The notes beneath the pieces are model-generated. The model worked only from the letters and a program-made list of their open reading frames with translations. It was not told the origin of the DNA and ran no database searches. A stretch of 35,246 nt of DNA, taken from NCBI RefSeq assembly GCF_000003855.2, contig NW_003101678.1, forward strand, positions 3,054,029-3,089,274. The letters are read 5' to 3'. Position numbers and translations under genes: made by a program. This DNA comes from Blastomyces gilchristii SLH14081. Its lineage: Eukaryota; Ascomycota; Eurotiomycetes; Onygenales; Ajellomycetaceae. The number at the start of each line of letters is the position of its first letter. Positions within the stretch are counted from its first letter, which is position 1. Shown one piece after another: positions 10,191 through 20,597 of this stretch.

Positions 10191-10438
10191 TACCCCGGTG
10201 GCTGAATGATCACTCAGTAGTGTCTTGGCATGAGAAATCAAGGCGTGTGAGTTTGAAACCTGCAGAGAATACATTATATCTGAAACTCAAGCACCTCAGA
10301 TTTCTAATAAATACAGAGATGTATAAATCACTTCAATAAATTGCTCTATGTTTCTGAGCTGGGAAGTTATTATTACATGTATTTAATTGTCACTTCTTTG
10401 TATTTTCTATGTTCTTATTATCTTGACATGGTCTCAAC
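10191..10438 (+). mobile_element. tRNA-derived SINE-like segment
   Basis: Non-LINE, non-MITE sequence of about 248 bp. It contains a probable RNA polymerase III A box, TGGCTGAATG (about 10199-10208; consensus form TGGCNNAGTGG with G-to-A changes). About 40 bp on is a B box-like GAGTTTGAAACC (about 10249-10260; consensus GGTTCGANNCC with a C-to-T change). Between them, CTTGG...TCAAG could form an anticodon-type stem with one G-T pair, so the head resembles a Ser/Leu-type tRNA. The tail is unique A/T-rich sequence without a clear poly(A). A single copy is seen, so a decayed tRNA pseudogene is the main alternative. Confidence 0.45.
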
Positions 10439-10440
10439 TA

Positions 10441-10924
10441 GACTGGCCGCCAGAATCATGAATTTCATATTTAATTTCATTTAATCTGATCTCATACATT
10501 TCTTGATGTGAATCCCGCTGAGACTAGTTATTAAAAAAACATGTAAAGTAACTATATATCAGATCTTAAAATGGAATCATGACTTGAAAAAAATGAGAAA
10601 GTGGTCTCATTTGGTCTCATTTAGTCTCATTCTTGATATAAAGTTACTATTTTTAGACATTTTAAGGTTTTTTTTAGACTATTTTTAATTTTTTAAAAAG
10701 TAACACTTTTTGGTAACACTCAAATGAGATTTAAAGTCATTTAAAGCAATAAAAATAATTTAAATTGAGAAGTGAAAATCATGGTCCCATTTGGAAAATG
10801 TGATAAGAGTAGACAGTATGAGACTACTATCTAATGTTAAAACCGTGTAATGGGATCAGTCGAATTGGTAATGAGACTATCAAAAAATCTGGTCCTGGTC
10901 TCAGACACGGTCACACAGTCAGTC
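10441..10924 (-). mobile_element. MITE-2, 484 bp, inverted relative to MITE-1
   Basis: Reverse complement of the MITE family: starts GACTGGCCGCC and ends GGTCACACAGTCAGTC, with TA on both sides (10439-10440, 10925-10926). It is 18 bp shorter than the others because it lacks a short repeat (about AGTAAGTCTCACTGAGAC in this orientation). With MITE-1 it forms a ~1.35 kb fold-back. It keeps more GG/CC than MITE-1. Confidence 0.82.
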
Positions 10925-11227
10925 TAATAATATCAAGACTCTGAAGAGAGAAAGTCTTGATAGAGAGTATACAGTAGTATATATCTTAGCAGTTTCTATC
11001 TCATTCTTCTACAGCAGTTAATGTAAAAAAAAAAAAGATCTTAGAAATAGTTTTTTACTTCTCTTGAAAAAGTAAGATGTTCTTCTCTGAATTTTATATA
11101 ATATTCTTATAAAGAATTAAAAACAGAGTTGTTTTCTATTATAATTACACATTCTTTTAAATAAGAATTACTTTTTCAGTGACTGAAGAGCTTTCATTAA
11201 TACTTAATTCTTTTTTATACTCTTTAT
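10925..11227. other. Unassigned spacer with one hairpin
   Basis: About 300 bp with no ORF and no match to the other repeats in the window. It contains a perfect 10-bp inverted repeat, TATCAAGACT (10931-10940) / AGTCTTGATA (10953-10962), and a run of 12 A near 11026-11037. It may be the pre-insertion flank of copy D or another decayed repeat; nothing decides this. Confidence 0.5.
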
Positions 11228-11554
11228 TAACTGATTTGAGTTGCATACTTATTGTGTGAGAAGAATTGAATGATTTTGAATAAAATTGAATAGTTTTAAT
11301 CAATTTCTCTGTAAAAAATTGATTTATTTTTTATCAGTTTTTCTCTCAAAAACTGTCATATTATCTGATTTATTATCAATTAATATCATACTGTTTCTCA
11401 CTGTATCTCAACAAAGAGATTGTAAAGATTTTATTGATTTATCTTAAAAATCAATTTTAGTTTATTAGATTCTCTTTAAAAATCTAACCTAGTTACTGAA
11501 CTAGTATGAAAAAAATCAGGTATTTTATACATAAAAGTCTTTTATTATTCTTTT

Positions 11555-11690
11555 GAAATAGTCTGATTAACTTTTCAATTGAAATCAGACTTAGAATTCT
11601 CTTCATTGAAACAGTCTGACTAACTTTTCAATTCAAAAGAGTTCAATAAATCTCTTAATTGAAATAGTCTGACTAACTTTTCATTGAGTG
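11555..11690 (+). repeat. Tandem 53-bp repeats in LINE 5' UTR (copy D)
   Basis: Units start at 11555, 11608 and 11661 with the motif GAAATAGTCTGACTAACTT. This is the same array as in copy B, with an exact 53-bp period. A possible promoter region of the LINE, by position only. Confidence 0.65.
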
Positions 11691-11696
11691 AGAATA

Positions 11697-13011
11697 ATGA
11701 GTTTAAAAATACACTTAGTTGATGTGAAAAAAGATGCTTTCTCAAATACTATTTCTGAGATTGAAATTCTGAAGAGAAGAAAGAAAGAAGAAATAGAGAA
11801 ATAACAAGTTCTTAAAATACAGAAACTTGAAAAAGTAAGTAAGATTCTTGAAAAGCAGTATCTGAATAAGATGAATGAAGAAGTTCTGTTAATTCTTTAT
11901 ACTCAGACTAGACAACTACAGAAGATGATCAAGTTCAAACTTAGAATTTCAAACACAGTTCAAAAAACATTGAAAATTTCTAGTATAATTACTGACTCTT
12001 TACTTTACTCTTCTTCTTTTTCTACTTCTTCTTCTTCTTCTTTAAATCAGAAGAAAATATATACTTAAGCAGCTGAATCTGCTGTCTTTAAATCTGCTAT
12101 CTCTAAATCTGCTGTCTCAAAATCTGCTCAAAATTCTGAGAAAACTGAGAAGAATACTGCTCATACTTCTATTCATAGAAAAGTGAAAAAAAAAAATGTA
12201 AAAAGAGAAAAACTTTCAAATCTTCAGAAATAGAAGACTTATTCTCAAAGTCTTAAATCAGAACATCTTGCAGAGAAACAAGCTAAACTCAAATATTATT
12301 TTTAGAATCAGAAATGAAATTAATCAGCAGTTCTTTTCTCAGTTAATAACTGATATTAAAGTTCAAAAATCAGTTATAGCTTTAATTGAGTTATTCTTCT
12401 TTGAAAACTTTATCATTCTGACTACAATGTCTGAATTCAGTGCAGAATTCCTTATTTAGAGTAAGAAATTCTGAAAATCAGCAGTAGAATCTTTGTTAAA
12501 CATAATAATTCTATCTAAGAGAGATGAAAAGTTAGATAAATTCATTCTTTATAATATTTCAGTTGAAATTTTTGACTGTGAAGAAGAAATACTACTTCTC
12601 AGAAATGAATTAAAAGAATATAACTCTATTCAACTGAGAAAAGAGTCTGTATAATTAAATTCAATTGAGTTCAGATAAAGTAGAAGAAATATCTCTATTC
12701 TAGTATATATAAAGATACTTAAATAATCAAAGATCTCTGAAGTAAGAGTAGCAGGTTTAAAAATGAGAGTTTATGAATACAAAGACTCAAGAATGAATCT
12801 CAAAGCTTAAACACAGTGTTCAAACTGTCAAAGATATGAACACTTTATAATCTCTTATTTTAAAGACTTAAAATGTGTATTCTATGCTAGAGATCATAAA
12901 ACTAGTGAGCATAAATGTGAAACATGCTTAAAAAGAGATGAAATATATTAACACACTCTGCTTAAATGCTCTAATTGCAAAGAAAAATATGCATCTAATT
13001 TAAAAGAATAT
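11697..13011 (+). pseudogene. LINE copy D ORF1, first part (degraded, split by Gypsy-1)
   Basis: Keeps the ATG start (11697-11699) that copy B has lost; the protein begins MSLKIHLVDVKKD. A likely coiled coil (EIEILKRRKKEEIEK) and a Ser-rich stretch (STSSSSSLN, about 12020) follow. The first zinc knuckle retains its His (CSNCQRYEHF, about 12817); its last Cys is Tyr, and EHKCETC and CSNCKEK follow before the break. A +1 A in the poly-A run at about 12186-12196 shifts the frame. Gln codons are lost as TAA/TAG. The remaining 3' part is at 20262-20597. Confidence 0.83.
13007..13011 (+). repeat. Target-site duplication AATAT, left of Gypsy-1
   Basis: AATAT here and at 20257-20261 flank the element exactly; the sequence is single in LINE copy B at the corresponding place (with differences). 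Five bp is usual for Ty3-like integrases. Confidence 0.85.
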
Positions 13012-13269
13012 TGTAAGAATCCCGCTTCTCGCGGATTCTTTACCCCTATTCCTATCTCTCGCGTAACCAATAGGGCTAGCAGCTCTTGACTACACACAAC
13101 TATATAGACTGGAGTTCGCGAATACTATTCATAACTCAGCTTGAATGCTATATATATTTGGATCTTCTACATATGTGGTGGACATCACAAATACTTCTAG
13201 TAGTTAACAGTACATATCACATCAAGCTGCAAACACCTGAATAATCACCTGCAATCACTTATTCTTACA
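13012..13269 (+). repeat. Gypsy-1 5' LTR (258 bp)
   Basis: Begins TGTAAGAAT and ends ATTCTTACA, a perfect 9-bp terminal inverted repeat. It contains a hairpin GAATC-CGC / GCG-GATTC (13017-13036 region), a TATATAG box at 13101-13107 and AGCTTGAA at 13138-13145, a candidate transcript start (see findings). It differs from the 3' LTR mainly by transitions, many at CpG (for example CGCG versus CATA near 13071). Confidence 0.93.
13101..13145 (+). promoter_or_regulatory. Putative Gypsy-1 promoter: TATA box and start region
   Basis: TATATAG at 13101-13107 lies 37 bp before AGCTTGAA (13138). The same spacing is kept in the 3' LTR (20089 and 20126). A start at 13138 would make the RNA begin with a sequence complementary to 13271-13278. 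Inference, no transcript data. Confidence 0.4.
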
Positions 13270-13280
13270 TTTCAAGCTCA
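13270..13280 (+). other. Putative Gypsy-1 primer binding site (self-priming type)
   Basis: The sequence after the LTR, TTTCAAGCTCA, has no TGG start matching a tRNA CCA end. TTCAAGCT (13271-13278) is the exact complement of AGCTTGAA in the LTR (13138-13145). In the Tf1/sushi group of chromodomain elements the RNA's own 5' end primes reverse transcription, and this arrangement fits that. Confidence 0.45.
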
Positions 13281-13301
13281 GTCAGTCAGCAACTGTCTGT
13301 T

Positions 13302-16300
13302 ATGACTGAAAGAACTAGAAACTCATATACTTCAATCCCTGTGAACTCTACTGCAGACACTCAGAAGCAGTCACCTGAATCATGAATAACTCTCATAAAA
13401 GAAGTCTCAGAGAACTTATCAATCACTCACAGAATATCATTCTCTGCATCTGTGACAGAGGAATTCTTCAAACTCATGAATAAATCAATTTCAGTGAAGA
13501 ACATTCTTGAGTATCTTTCACAGAATCAAGCTATTTTTCTACAAGAAATGCTTACTGTCTGCAAACACTCTCAAACTGAGTCTCTAGACATGATCTCCAG
13601 AGACATCTGTGAACTGAAAAGAAACTTTCTTAAGTCATGACTACTTAAGGTCACTTATTGAACCACAATCTATAAAAGCTTTTGTGAGTTTGTATTTGAA
13701 ATTGACTCACAAGCCCAGCTGTGTGACATGAAAGATGAAGAAGCTGTCATCTATGCAATGACAGACCTCTATTACACTGAAGCCAAGAACTGGCTGAATC
13801 ATCTAGAGAATGATCATGAGAGATTTCACTGATCTGTTCTCAAGACCTATCTAGAGAACAAGTTGAGAGACTCTGTGAGCTGAACAGAGAACATCTGGGC
13901 TGCAATCATTAATATTAGAAAAAGAGATAAGAAATCTGATGAAGACTACTCACAGTGCTTTATAGAATTGTGATATGAATTGAGATCTGTGAAAACAGGG
14001 CTCTGAAATAAGACCTGAATGATGATATTCATAAAGAGACTGAATAAAGACATGCAGAATAAGCTCATTGAGCAAGACTCTAAGTTCTTAACTCTGAAGA
14101 AACTGATGACTCTCATTCACTGCTTACAGATCACTGTGAGAGTCACAGACTCACAGAGAGCAGATCATCAACTGGCTCTGCAAGGGCCAGAACAACAGAG
14201 AACAGATTTGTCAGAAAAAGATAATAAGATATAGAGAGATTCATATCTGACTGCTGAGCAGAGAGAAAGAGCTTCACAAGCTTCTGTAAATAGAGTGCAC
14301 AATAGAAAGATCAAGAAAAAGAGACTCTGCTTTATCTGTTCTAAATCAGAACATCTCTGCACAAACTGTCTGAACAAATCAAAATAGAAATTTAAGAAGT
14401 CACAGACAGAGTCAGCAACAGTCTTCTTAAGAGTCTTAAAGCTGACACCTGAATCTGTTACTCTCTCAATGAAAATACTTGCTTATGAGAAGAGACTGCA
14501 CTGCAGTGCTGCTGTCTCACAAGTATGAGAAGTATTAATGAACTCAGAATTTCAGGTCACTGTAGTGTTTCTAAAGCTCACAGAGTAAATGAGCTGAAAG
14601 ATGAAAACTGAGAACCTGCTCTTACAATAAGCAGGGCATGAGAACTCAGATCTGAGAACTGAGAAACTCACAAGAGTCATCTTTGAATTGCAAGATCTCT
14701 CTGAAATCTGAAGAAGATTTGTGAAAACTGTGATTATCACAGACATTATAGATAACATATATTTAGAACTTACATGACTTCAAAGACACAATCCGCACAT
14801 AGCTGTTCATGAGTCAGGTTTATACTTTCAATCAGTGTTGACAGACTTACTCACAGAGATAGAATCAGTTGATACTGCAGAGTTAGTTAGAGAAGACAAG
14901 CTTATCTATATAATAACTTTACAAGTGTCTGAGAATCTCACAGTCATGAAAACTGAGCTTCAGATATCAGAGAAATACTGAGATCTTGCAGAGGTGTTTA
15001 GCTCAGCAAAGGCAGCTGAGCTTTCTTCTCACTGTAAGAAGAATCTGATAATAGATTTGATAGAAGAACAGAAACCCTTCTGAGAATCAATCTATAAGCT
15101 CTCTTATTACAAGACAGAGGTCTTGCAGATCTATGTAAAGAAGAATCTAGAGAATGACTTCATCTGATCTTCACAGGCCTCTGTGAGAGCCTCTGTGATA
15201 TTTATGAAGAAGAAGAATGAAGATCTCAGATTGTGTGTAGACTACTGTGACCTGAACTTCAAGATAATAAAGAGTCACTATCTTCTATCTCTGATTGAGA
15301 ATGTGATCAACTGTCTCACAGAAGCTGTTATATTCATACAACTGAATGTGATCAATGTATATACATGACTGTGAATACAGTCTGAGAATGAATGAAAGAC
15401 TGTCTTTAGAACTGCACTGAGATTGTTTGAATATCTAGTGATGTCTTTTAATCTGACTAATATCTTCACAGTATTTCAGTCTTTCATTAATAAAACACTT
15501 CATGTATATCTGAATATCTTCATAGTAATATATCTGAATGATGTGATAATGTACTTTACAAAGAAGAAAGAACACACTGAGCATATGCAAAGTGTATTGA
15601 AGGTCTTAGATGAGACAGGACTGTATATTAAGCTTATAAAGTGTAACTTCAGTATCTGTCAGATTAATTTTCTAGAATATGTAATTATCACAGATGATAT
15701 TCAGATGAAATCTTTACAGATTGAGACTATTCTATCATGACTGAAGTTAACTAGTATTCATGAGATTCAGATCTTTCTGAGCTTTGTGAATTTCTATAGA
15801 CAGTTTATCTTTATATTCATGAGAATCTTCTTAGCCCTTACAGACATGCTGAAGAATGAAAATAAGAAGAAGTCATTCTATAAATAGAGAATGAAAAGAT
15901 TATTAAGAAGAGAGAACTGTGAGAACTTTCTTATCTCAGAAGCTTGTAAGATCTTTGTAAGATTGAAACAGATATTCACAGACACAGTGATACTATTTCA
16001 CTTTAATTTCTTACTCTTAATCAGATTGAAGACAGATATCTTCTTCTTTATAATTTCAGAAATAGTCTCATAACTACAGTCAAATAAGAACTGAGTTTCA
16101 GTGACCTTTTTCTTATGAAAGATACAACTCATAGAGATCAACTATAACATTCATGATCAGAAGCTTCTCACAATAGTGAAATTCTTTTATTACTGATATC
16201 ACTACTTTAAGAGTCTTATAACAGTGATTACTGTTAGAACTGATTATAACAGCTTATAATAGTTTACTTCAATCAAGAAACTCTCACAGTAGTAGATTCA

Positions 16301-18179
16301 CTGAGCTCAGAGACTGAGTGAATTCTGATTCAAGATAGAATATATTAAGGAAACTAAGAACTCAGCAGATGAATTCTCTCACAGGCCAGACTATGTTAAG
16401 GAGATCAGAGTGACAGACACAGAGAGACTAGAGAAGGTAGAAAAGCTTCACAGAATACTCAGACTGAGTGTTATGAAGAGATTGACTGAAGAGTCTCTCA
16501 ATCTCTTATAAGAGAAGAGAAGAGAGAAAGAGAAGAAGTCTGTATAACTACTTTCTATAACACTGAGAGTCAATACTCTGAGAATCTTCACAAGAATTCT
16601 TGAAGAGAGTATCTATAATCTGAAGAGATTGTAAGCTTTGAGAAGCACTGTGAAAGATCTGATGTAAGAAGAAACAGAGTATAAGTCTTTATAAGATCTT
16701 CTATTCAGATTGTCTGAACTACAACTGAAGAATAAATATACTCAGTATATTCAGAAACTGCTCACAGCAGGAATCAATTCTGCAGAAATAAAGAATTGAA
16801 GAGACTTAAATAATCTCTTATAAAGAGAGAGCTGGATTTATATATCTGTGAATGAGTTTCTATATATAGAACTTATTAAAAGACATCATGACTCTTCTCT
16901 AGCAGATCATTTTATAGATACTAGAACTTATAAGTTGCTTACAAGAAAATACTTCTAATCAAAGATATGAGAACTTGTGAAGAAGATAGTGAATTCTTAT
17001 ACTATTTATCAGAATTCATGAGTAGTGCAGTTCAGATTATATAAAGAACTTACTTCTCTACTTATTCTGTAGAAACCTTGAAAACAGCTAGAAATGAATA
17101 CTCTTATAAGTCTCTCTGAAAGTAAGAACATATATAATGCCTGCTTTGACAGTGTGCTGATGATAGTGAATTACTTTATCAAGATAATACACTTTATACT
17201 CACCTGCAAGAACTTGAAGTCAAAGAATTTAACTCATATCTTTGTCTGCAATGTGATTCAGTTGTATGAGTTATCTATGAATATTATCTCAGATAGAGAA
17301 TCAATCTTTACAGAAGAGTTCTGATCTGATCTGATAACTATACTGAAGATCTTATGAGATCTAAGCACAGCTTTTCATTAACAGACAGATGATCAGACAG
17401 AACATCTGATAAGTATATTGAAATAGTATCTGCAGTGCTTTGTTAATTACAATCAGAATAACTGAGTATATTAATTATCACTCACAGAGTTTGTGTACAA
17501 CAACTCAAAACATGTCAGCATAGATAAAACCCTCTTTGAGATGCTCACTGAGACTTATCTACAGATGATCTTGATAAATCTGTGAGAGTATACTATAGAG
17601 TGTGATGATGCCTGTGAACAGGCTGAGAGAATTCAGAAGATTCAGAAGAAAGCTCACAAATTCTTGAGAAAGGCTCAAGAGTATCAGAAGAGATACTATG
17701 ACTTCAAGTATATTATGAAGAGTTTTAAGAAAGATAATAGAGTCTGACTGAGTCTAGAAAACATTATTATGTGAAGATCTAGTAAGAAGCTGAATCTCTT
17801 GCAGACAGGGTCTTGTAAGATTATGAAGAAAGTTAGCTCATAGTTCTATAGATTGAAACTGTCATCTGAGTTATAGATATACAATATTTTTTATATCTCT
17901 TTACTCTGTGAATATAAGAAATTCTCAGAAAAGAACTCTGTGACTCATCACTCTGTCTACAAAGCATTAGAGAGTGAAAGAGAATATCAGATCAAAGAGA
18001 TTATTAACTCAGAGAAGTGAGATTATAAGCTCTGATTCAAGGTTCAGTGATAAGAATATTCTGATAAGATGAATGAGTTCACTTGAGAATCATCTAAGCA
18101 GATAAGACATCTGTAGAAGCTGAGATATGACTTTTATACTGTGAATTCTGATAAGTCAGAATGACACAGTCTTCACTAA
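13302..18179 (+). pseudogene. Gypsy-1 gag-pol polyprotein, degraded
   Basis: A single frame of about 1,625 codons from ATG 13302. Gag: a CX2CX4HX4C zinc knuckle (CFICSKSEHLCTNC, about 14332-14373). Protease region: YLELTWLQRHNPH (about 14760-14800). RT: RLCVDYCDLN (about 15230) and FEYLVMSFNLTN (about 15427); the catalytic box is YLND (15531-15542), first Asp of YLDD lost. RNase H end: SADEFSHRPDY (about 16360-16392). Integrase: RHHDSSLADH (about 16882), NYFIKIIHF (Asp lost to Asn, about 17170), IISDRESIFTEEF (about 17283), STAFHQQTDDQTEH (one Gln as TAA). Chromodomain: EREYQIKEIINSEK and following (about 17976-18110). Stops are TGA at Trp and TAA/TAG at Gln. The end at TAA 18177 is uncertain because the frame stays fairly open beyond it. 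Confidence 0.92.
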
Positions 18180-18254
18180 GAATCTGATTGTAATAAAGAC
18201 ATTAACACTGTCATTTGTGAATTCTAGTCTATAAGATGATGAATTTCTACTGAG

Positions 18255-19986
18255 ATGAACAGTCTGCAGTGTATGTAAAGAGAAGAAGAAATCATACTCT
18301 TATTAAAGTTAAAAAACAAGAAAATAAACAGGGCTGTGAACACAATTTAGAGATTAATAAAGAAAAAACAAAGAAAACTCACACTTATATTCTTAATATC
18401 TGTGACATTCAATCTCTTCACAACTATCAATTTCTCTCTTCAAAGAAGCAGAGAGTATTATATTCATAGTACAGACAATTATTACATTTGATACAAAGAC
18501 TGTCAGAAATGCACAGACTTCAGAGAAGTCAGATATCAGGGTATACATAGTTGCAGCAGAGTCTTGAGAGCTGACTGTCTGTGTGTGTGATCAGATATCT
18601 CTTACAAAGCTGTGTTCACTTTCTCAGTTGTGCTGAAGTATTCAGTCTGGAAATAATTGAGATATGAAGAGAGAGCTCATCTGCTCAGGTTAACTCTTAT
18701 CATGAATTCATGACATTTGCATTGCCTTGATTACCCAGATTTTATAAGTATCTGGGAACTCATCTTCTATTGACAATGGGATTGCAGAAATGCGCTGCAG
18801 CGTGAGGATCATTGATAGAAAACCTAGACATATTCACATATGCCTGGTCAGAGATTGTGTGAGCAGAGAGAGAGTGGTTGTAGACCTGCAGAACTACAGA
18901 AGACACTGACAACATCAGAAGCTTCACAAGAACTATTAGCTAGAATCTGTAAGAAATTACTTGTAAGAAGACTTATAGCAAAGAGAAGAACTGCACTACT
19001 TGAAGCCAGGGACTGGCCTGAGAGAGATATGGAGTTGACTGCTGGCCTGAAGATCAGGTGCAGTGACAGAGCTGAAGAGAATGAAGATATGATTGTGAGC
19101 AGCAGTGTCTCTGCTTCATCAGCTGGCAAAAAGTGATCAGAGAAGTCACAGAGACACTTATAAGAAGCTCAGCAGTGATCAGACATCATTTATAAAGATA
19201 TTGAAATTGAAAAAATTTTTATTCTTAAGAAGTTCTTGAATCAATATGTGAATATTGTCAGAAACACTCTCTCTCTATCATCTGAGTGAAAACTCTTCAT
19301 AGATGAATGAAGATACTCACAGTTTGTGAGAATGAAAGCTGTTACAGAAAAAGAGAAAAGAAGATAAAATTCTGTAGACAGATCTGGGATATTTATACTA
19401 CTCTAGAGAGATTTGCTTACACTGTGAGTGATTCTGTAGAACAGTCAGATCACTCTAGTAAATAAAAGTGATTATGAATTACAGATCTGAATCTTTCTAT
19501 GTAACTATAAAGAGTGATTGCAGACTGTGAACATCTTGATTCTACAATTCTATAGAGTTAATAAAAGAATGAAAAATTCCTCACAATTCTACAGTGTCAA
19601 AGAACAATGATTTGTAAGAATGAGTGAAAGATTAACTCACAAATGCTTCTCTTTAATGAGAGTGATCTCACAGAGAGTGATTCATCTGTAAGATGAATCT
19701 GTGTGACAATCACACAAGAATCTCATGAAAATGATTGAGAGTCAATCAGAACTCTTCTGTATGAAAGATGTGAGATGAATCTGTATGATAGTCAGAGAAG
19801 AATCTGTAGACTATAAAGAACCTCACAGAACAAGAAACTGAGTGACAGACTCTTTTCTCTTTATAGTAACAAGGGATTTTTTCCTCACTGAGGTTTTTTA
19901 TAGACATGAAGGGTTTTTAGTGAGTATCACTGCAGTGCTGAGCTGATTCTATGAAGTCAGAAAGGCTTCGCGGATGAAGTCTTAGA
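18255..19986 (+). pseudogene. Possible extra sense ORF between Gypsy-1 pol and 3' LTR
   Basis: After the chromodomain the same frame stays unusually open to the polypurine tract. Candidate start ATG 18255. The uninterrupted core is 18840-19133 (98 codons; includes Trp in ARDWPERDMEL). The rest carries roughly 25-30 stops, mostly TGA. Upstream the frame reads with Cys-rich and aromatic-rich text (YKDCQKCTDF about 18492, CLDYPDFISIWELIFYW about 18723-18773). The stop rate in 18840-19460 is about 4 per 100 codons against about 8 in the next frame, so support is moderate only. No family recognised. The minus-strand ORF at 18848-19129 overlaps it and is judged a shadow. Confidence 0.4.
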
Positions 19987-19998
19987 GAGGGAAGAGTA
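19982..19998 (+). other. Gypsy-1 polypurine tract
   Basis: AGAGAGGGAAGAG lies just before the 3' LTR start TGTAAG. Its place is that of the plus-strand primer of LTR elements. Confidence 0.65.
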
Positions 19999-20256
19999 TG
20001 TAAGAAATCCCACTTCTCACGGATTCTTTACCCCTATTCCTATCTCTCATATAACTAATAGGGCTAGCGGCCCTTGACTACACACAACTATATAGACTGG
20101 AGTTCACAAATACTATTCACAACTCAGCTTGAATGCTATTATACATTTGATCTCTACATTTTATCTTTCTACTGTGAATACTTCTAGTAGTTAATAGTAC
20201 ATATCACACCAAGCTGCAAACACCTGAATAATCGCCTGCGAGCGCTTATTCTTACA
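19999..20256 (+). repeat. Gypsy-1 3' LTR (258 bp)
   Basis: Same length as the 5' LTR and nearly the same sequence; starts TGTAAGAAATCCC and ends TTATTCTTACA. Differences are nearly all transitions in both directions, so both LTRs were mutated independently after insertion. TATATAG (20089-20095) and AGCTTGAA (20126-20133) are conserved. Confidence 0.93.
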
Positions 20257-20261
20257 AATAT
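20257..20261 (+). repeat. Target-site duplication AATAT, right of Gypsy-1
   Basis: Matches 13007-13011; LINE copy D resumes in register from here (atatacttacttcaagaactc). Confidence 0.85.
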
Positions 20262-20597
20262 ATACTTACTTCAAGAACTCAAAAGAACTGAAGAAAAGAT
20301 GAAGCTTAAAGTCAATCTAAAATTAAAGAGAATAGTCAAGCTAGTAAATATATAACTATAAGCTTAAAAAGAAGAAACTCTCAACTATTTAAATCTTCAA
20401 ACTTCAATTCTTCAGCTAAATATAAATAGAATTTGAATTCTCAGACTTCTGTTAAGATTAGAGAATTGAGAAATAACTCTGATGATAAACTAGATATAAT
20501 GTAAGCAGTTAAGATTTCTACTTTTTAAAATAGTTATAATCTACTATCTAATAATAGTGATTAGATTCTACTCTATCTCTACTCTCTTTTAGTATGA
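20262..20597 (+). pseudogene. LINE copy D ORF1, last part
   Basis: The Ser/Lys-rich C-terminal tail of the gag-like protein, following the zinc knuckles, ends at TGA 20595-20597 overlapping the ORF2 ATG (20594). Several TAA/TAG codons replace Gln. No further domain seen. Confidence 0.7.

Larger units (their letters stand above)
11228..13011 (+). mobile_element. LINE copy D, 5' half (continues at 20257)
   Basis: Full-length Tad1-like element, aligned to copy B from its first base (taactgatttgagttgc). It is interrupted by Gypsy-1 in ORF1 after the second zinc knuckle and resumes at 20257. AATAT at 13007-13011 is repeated at 20257-20261, proving the two halves were one element before the insertion. 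The 5' UTR repeats lie at 11555-11690. Confidence 0.93.
13012..20256 (+). mobile_element. Gypsy-1: chromodomain LTR retrotransposon, 7.2 kb, degraded
   Basis: A complete LTR element, 7,245 bp: 5' LTR, gag-pol (PR, RT, RNase H, integrase, chromodomain) in one frame, a 1.8 kb 3' region, a polypurine tract and a 3' LTR, inserted in LINE copy D. The domain order RT-RNase H-integrase makes it Ty3/Gypsy (Metaviridae type); the chromodomain puts it among the chromoviruses. All catalytic genes carry RIP-type stops and active-site changes, so it cannot move on its own. Confidence 0.95.

Noticed and set aside
10118..10339. 73-codon plus-strand ORF
   Set aside because: It spans the border of a MITE fragment and the SINE-like segment, so the reading frame is accidental.
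14168..14758. Minus-strand ORFs at 14168-14377 and 14552-14758
   Set aside because: Both are opposite the well-supported Gypsy-1 gag-pol frame and show no motif.
18848..19129. 93-codon minus-strand ORF in the Gypsy-1 3' region
   Set aside because: It lies antisense over the cleaner sense frame 18840-19133. Its Ser/Leu-rich text looks like a mirror of charged codons, and it does not extend through neighbouring stops as a degraded gene would.
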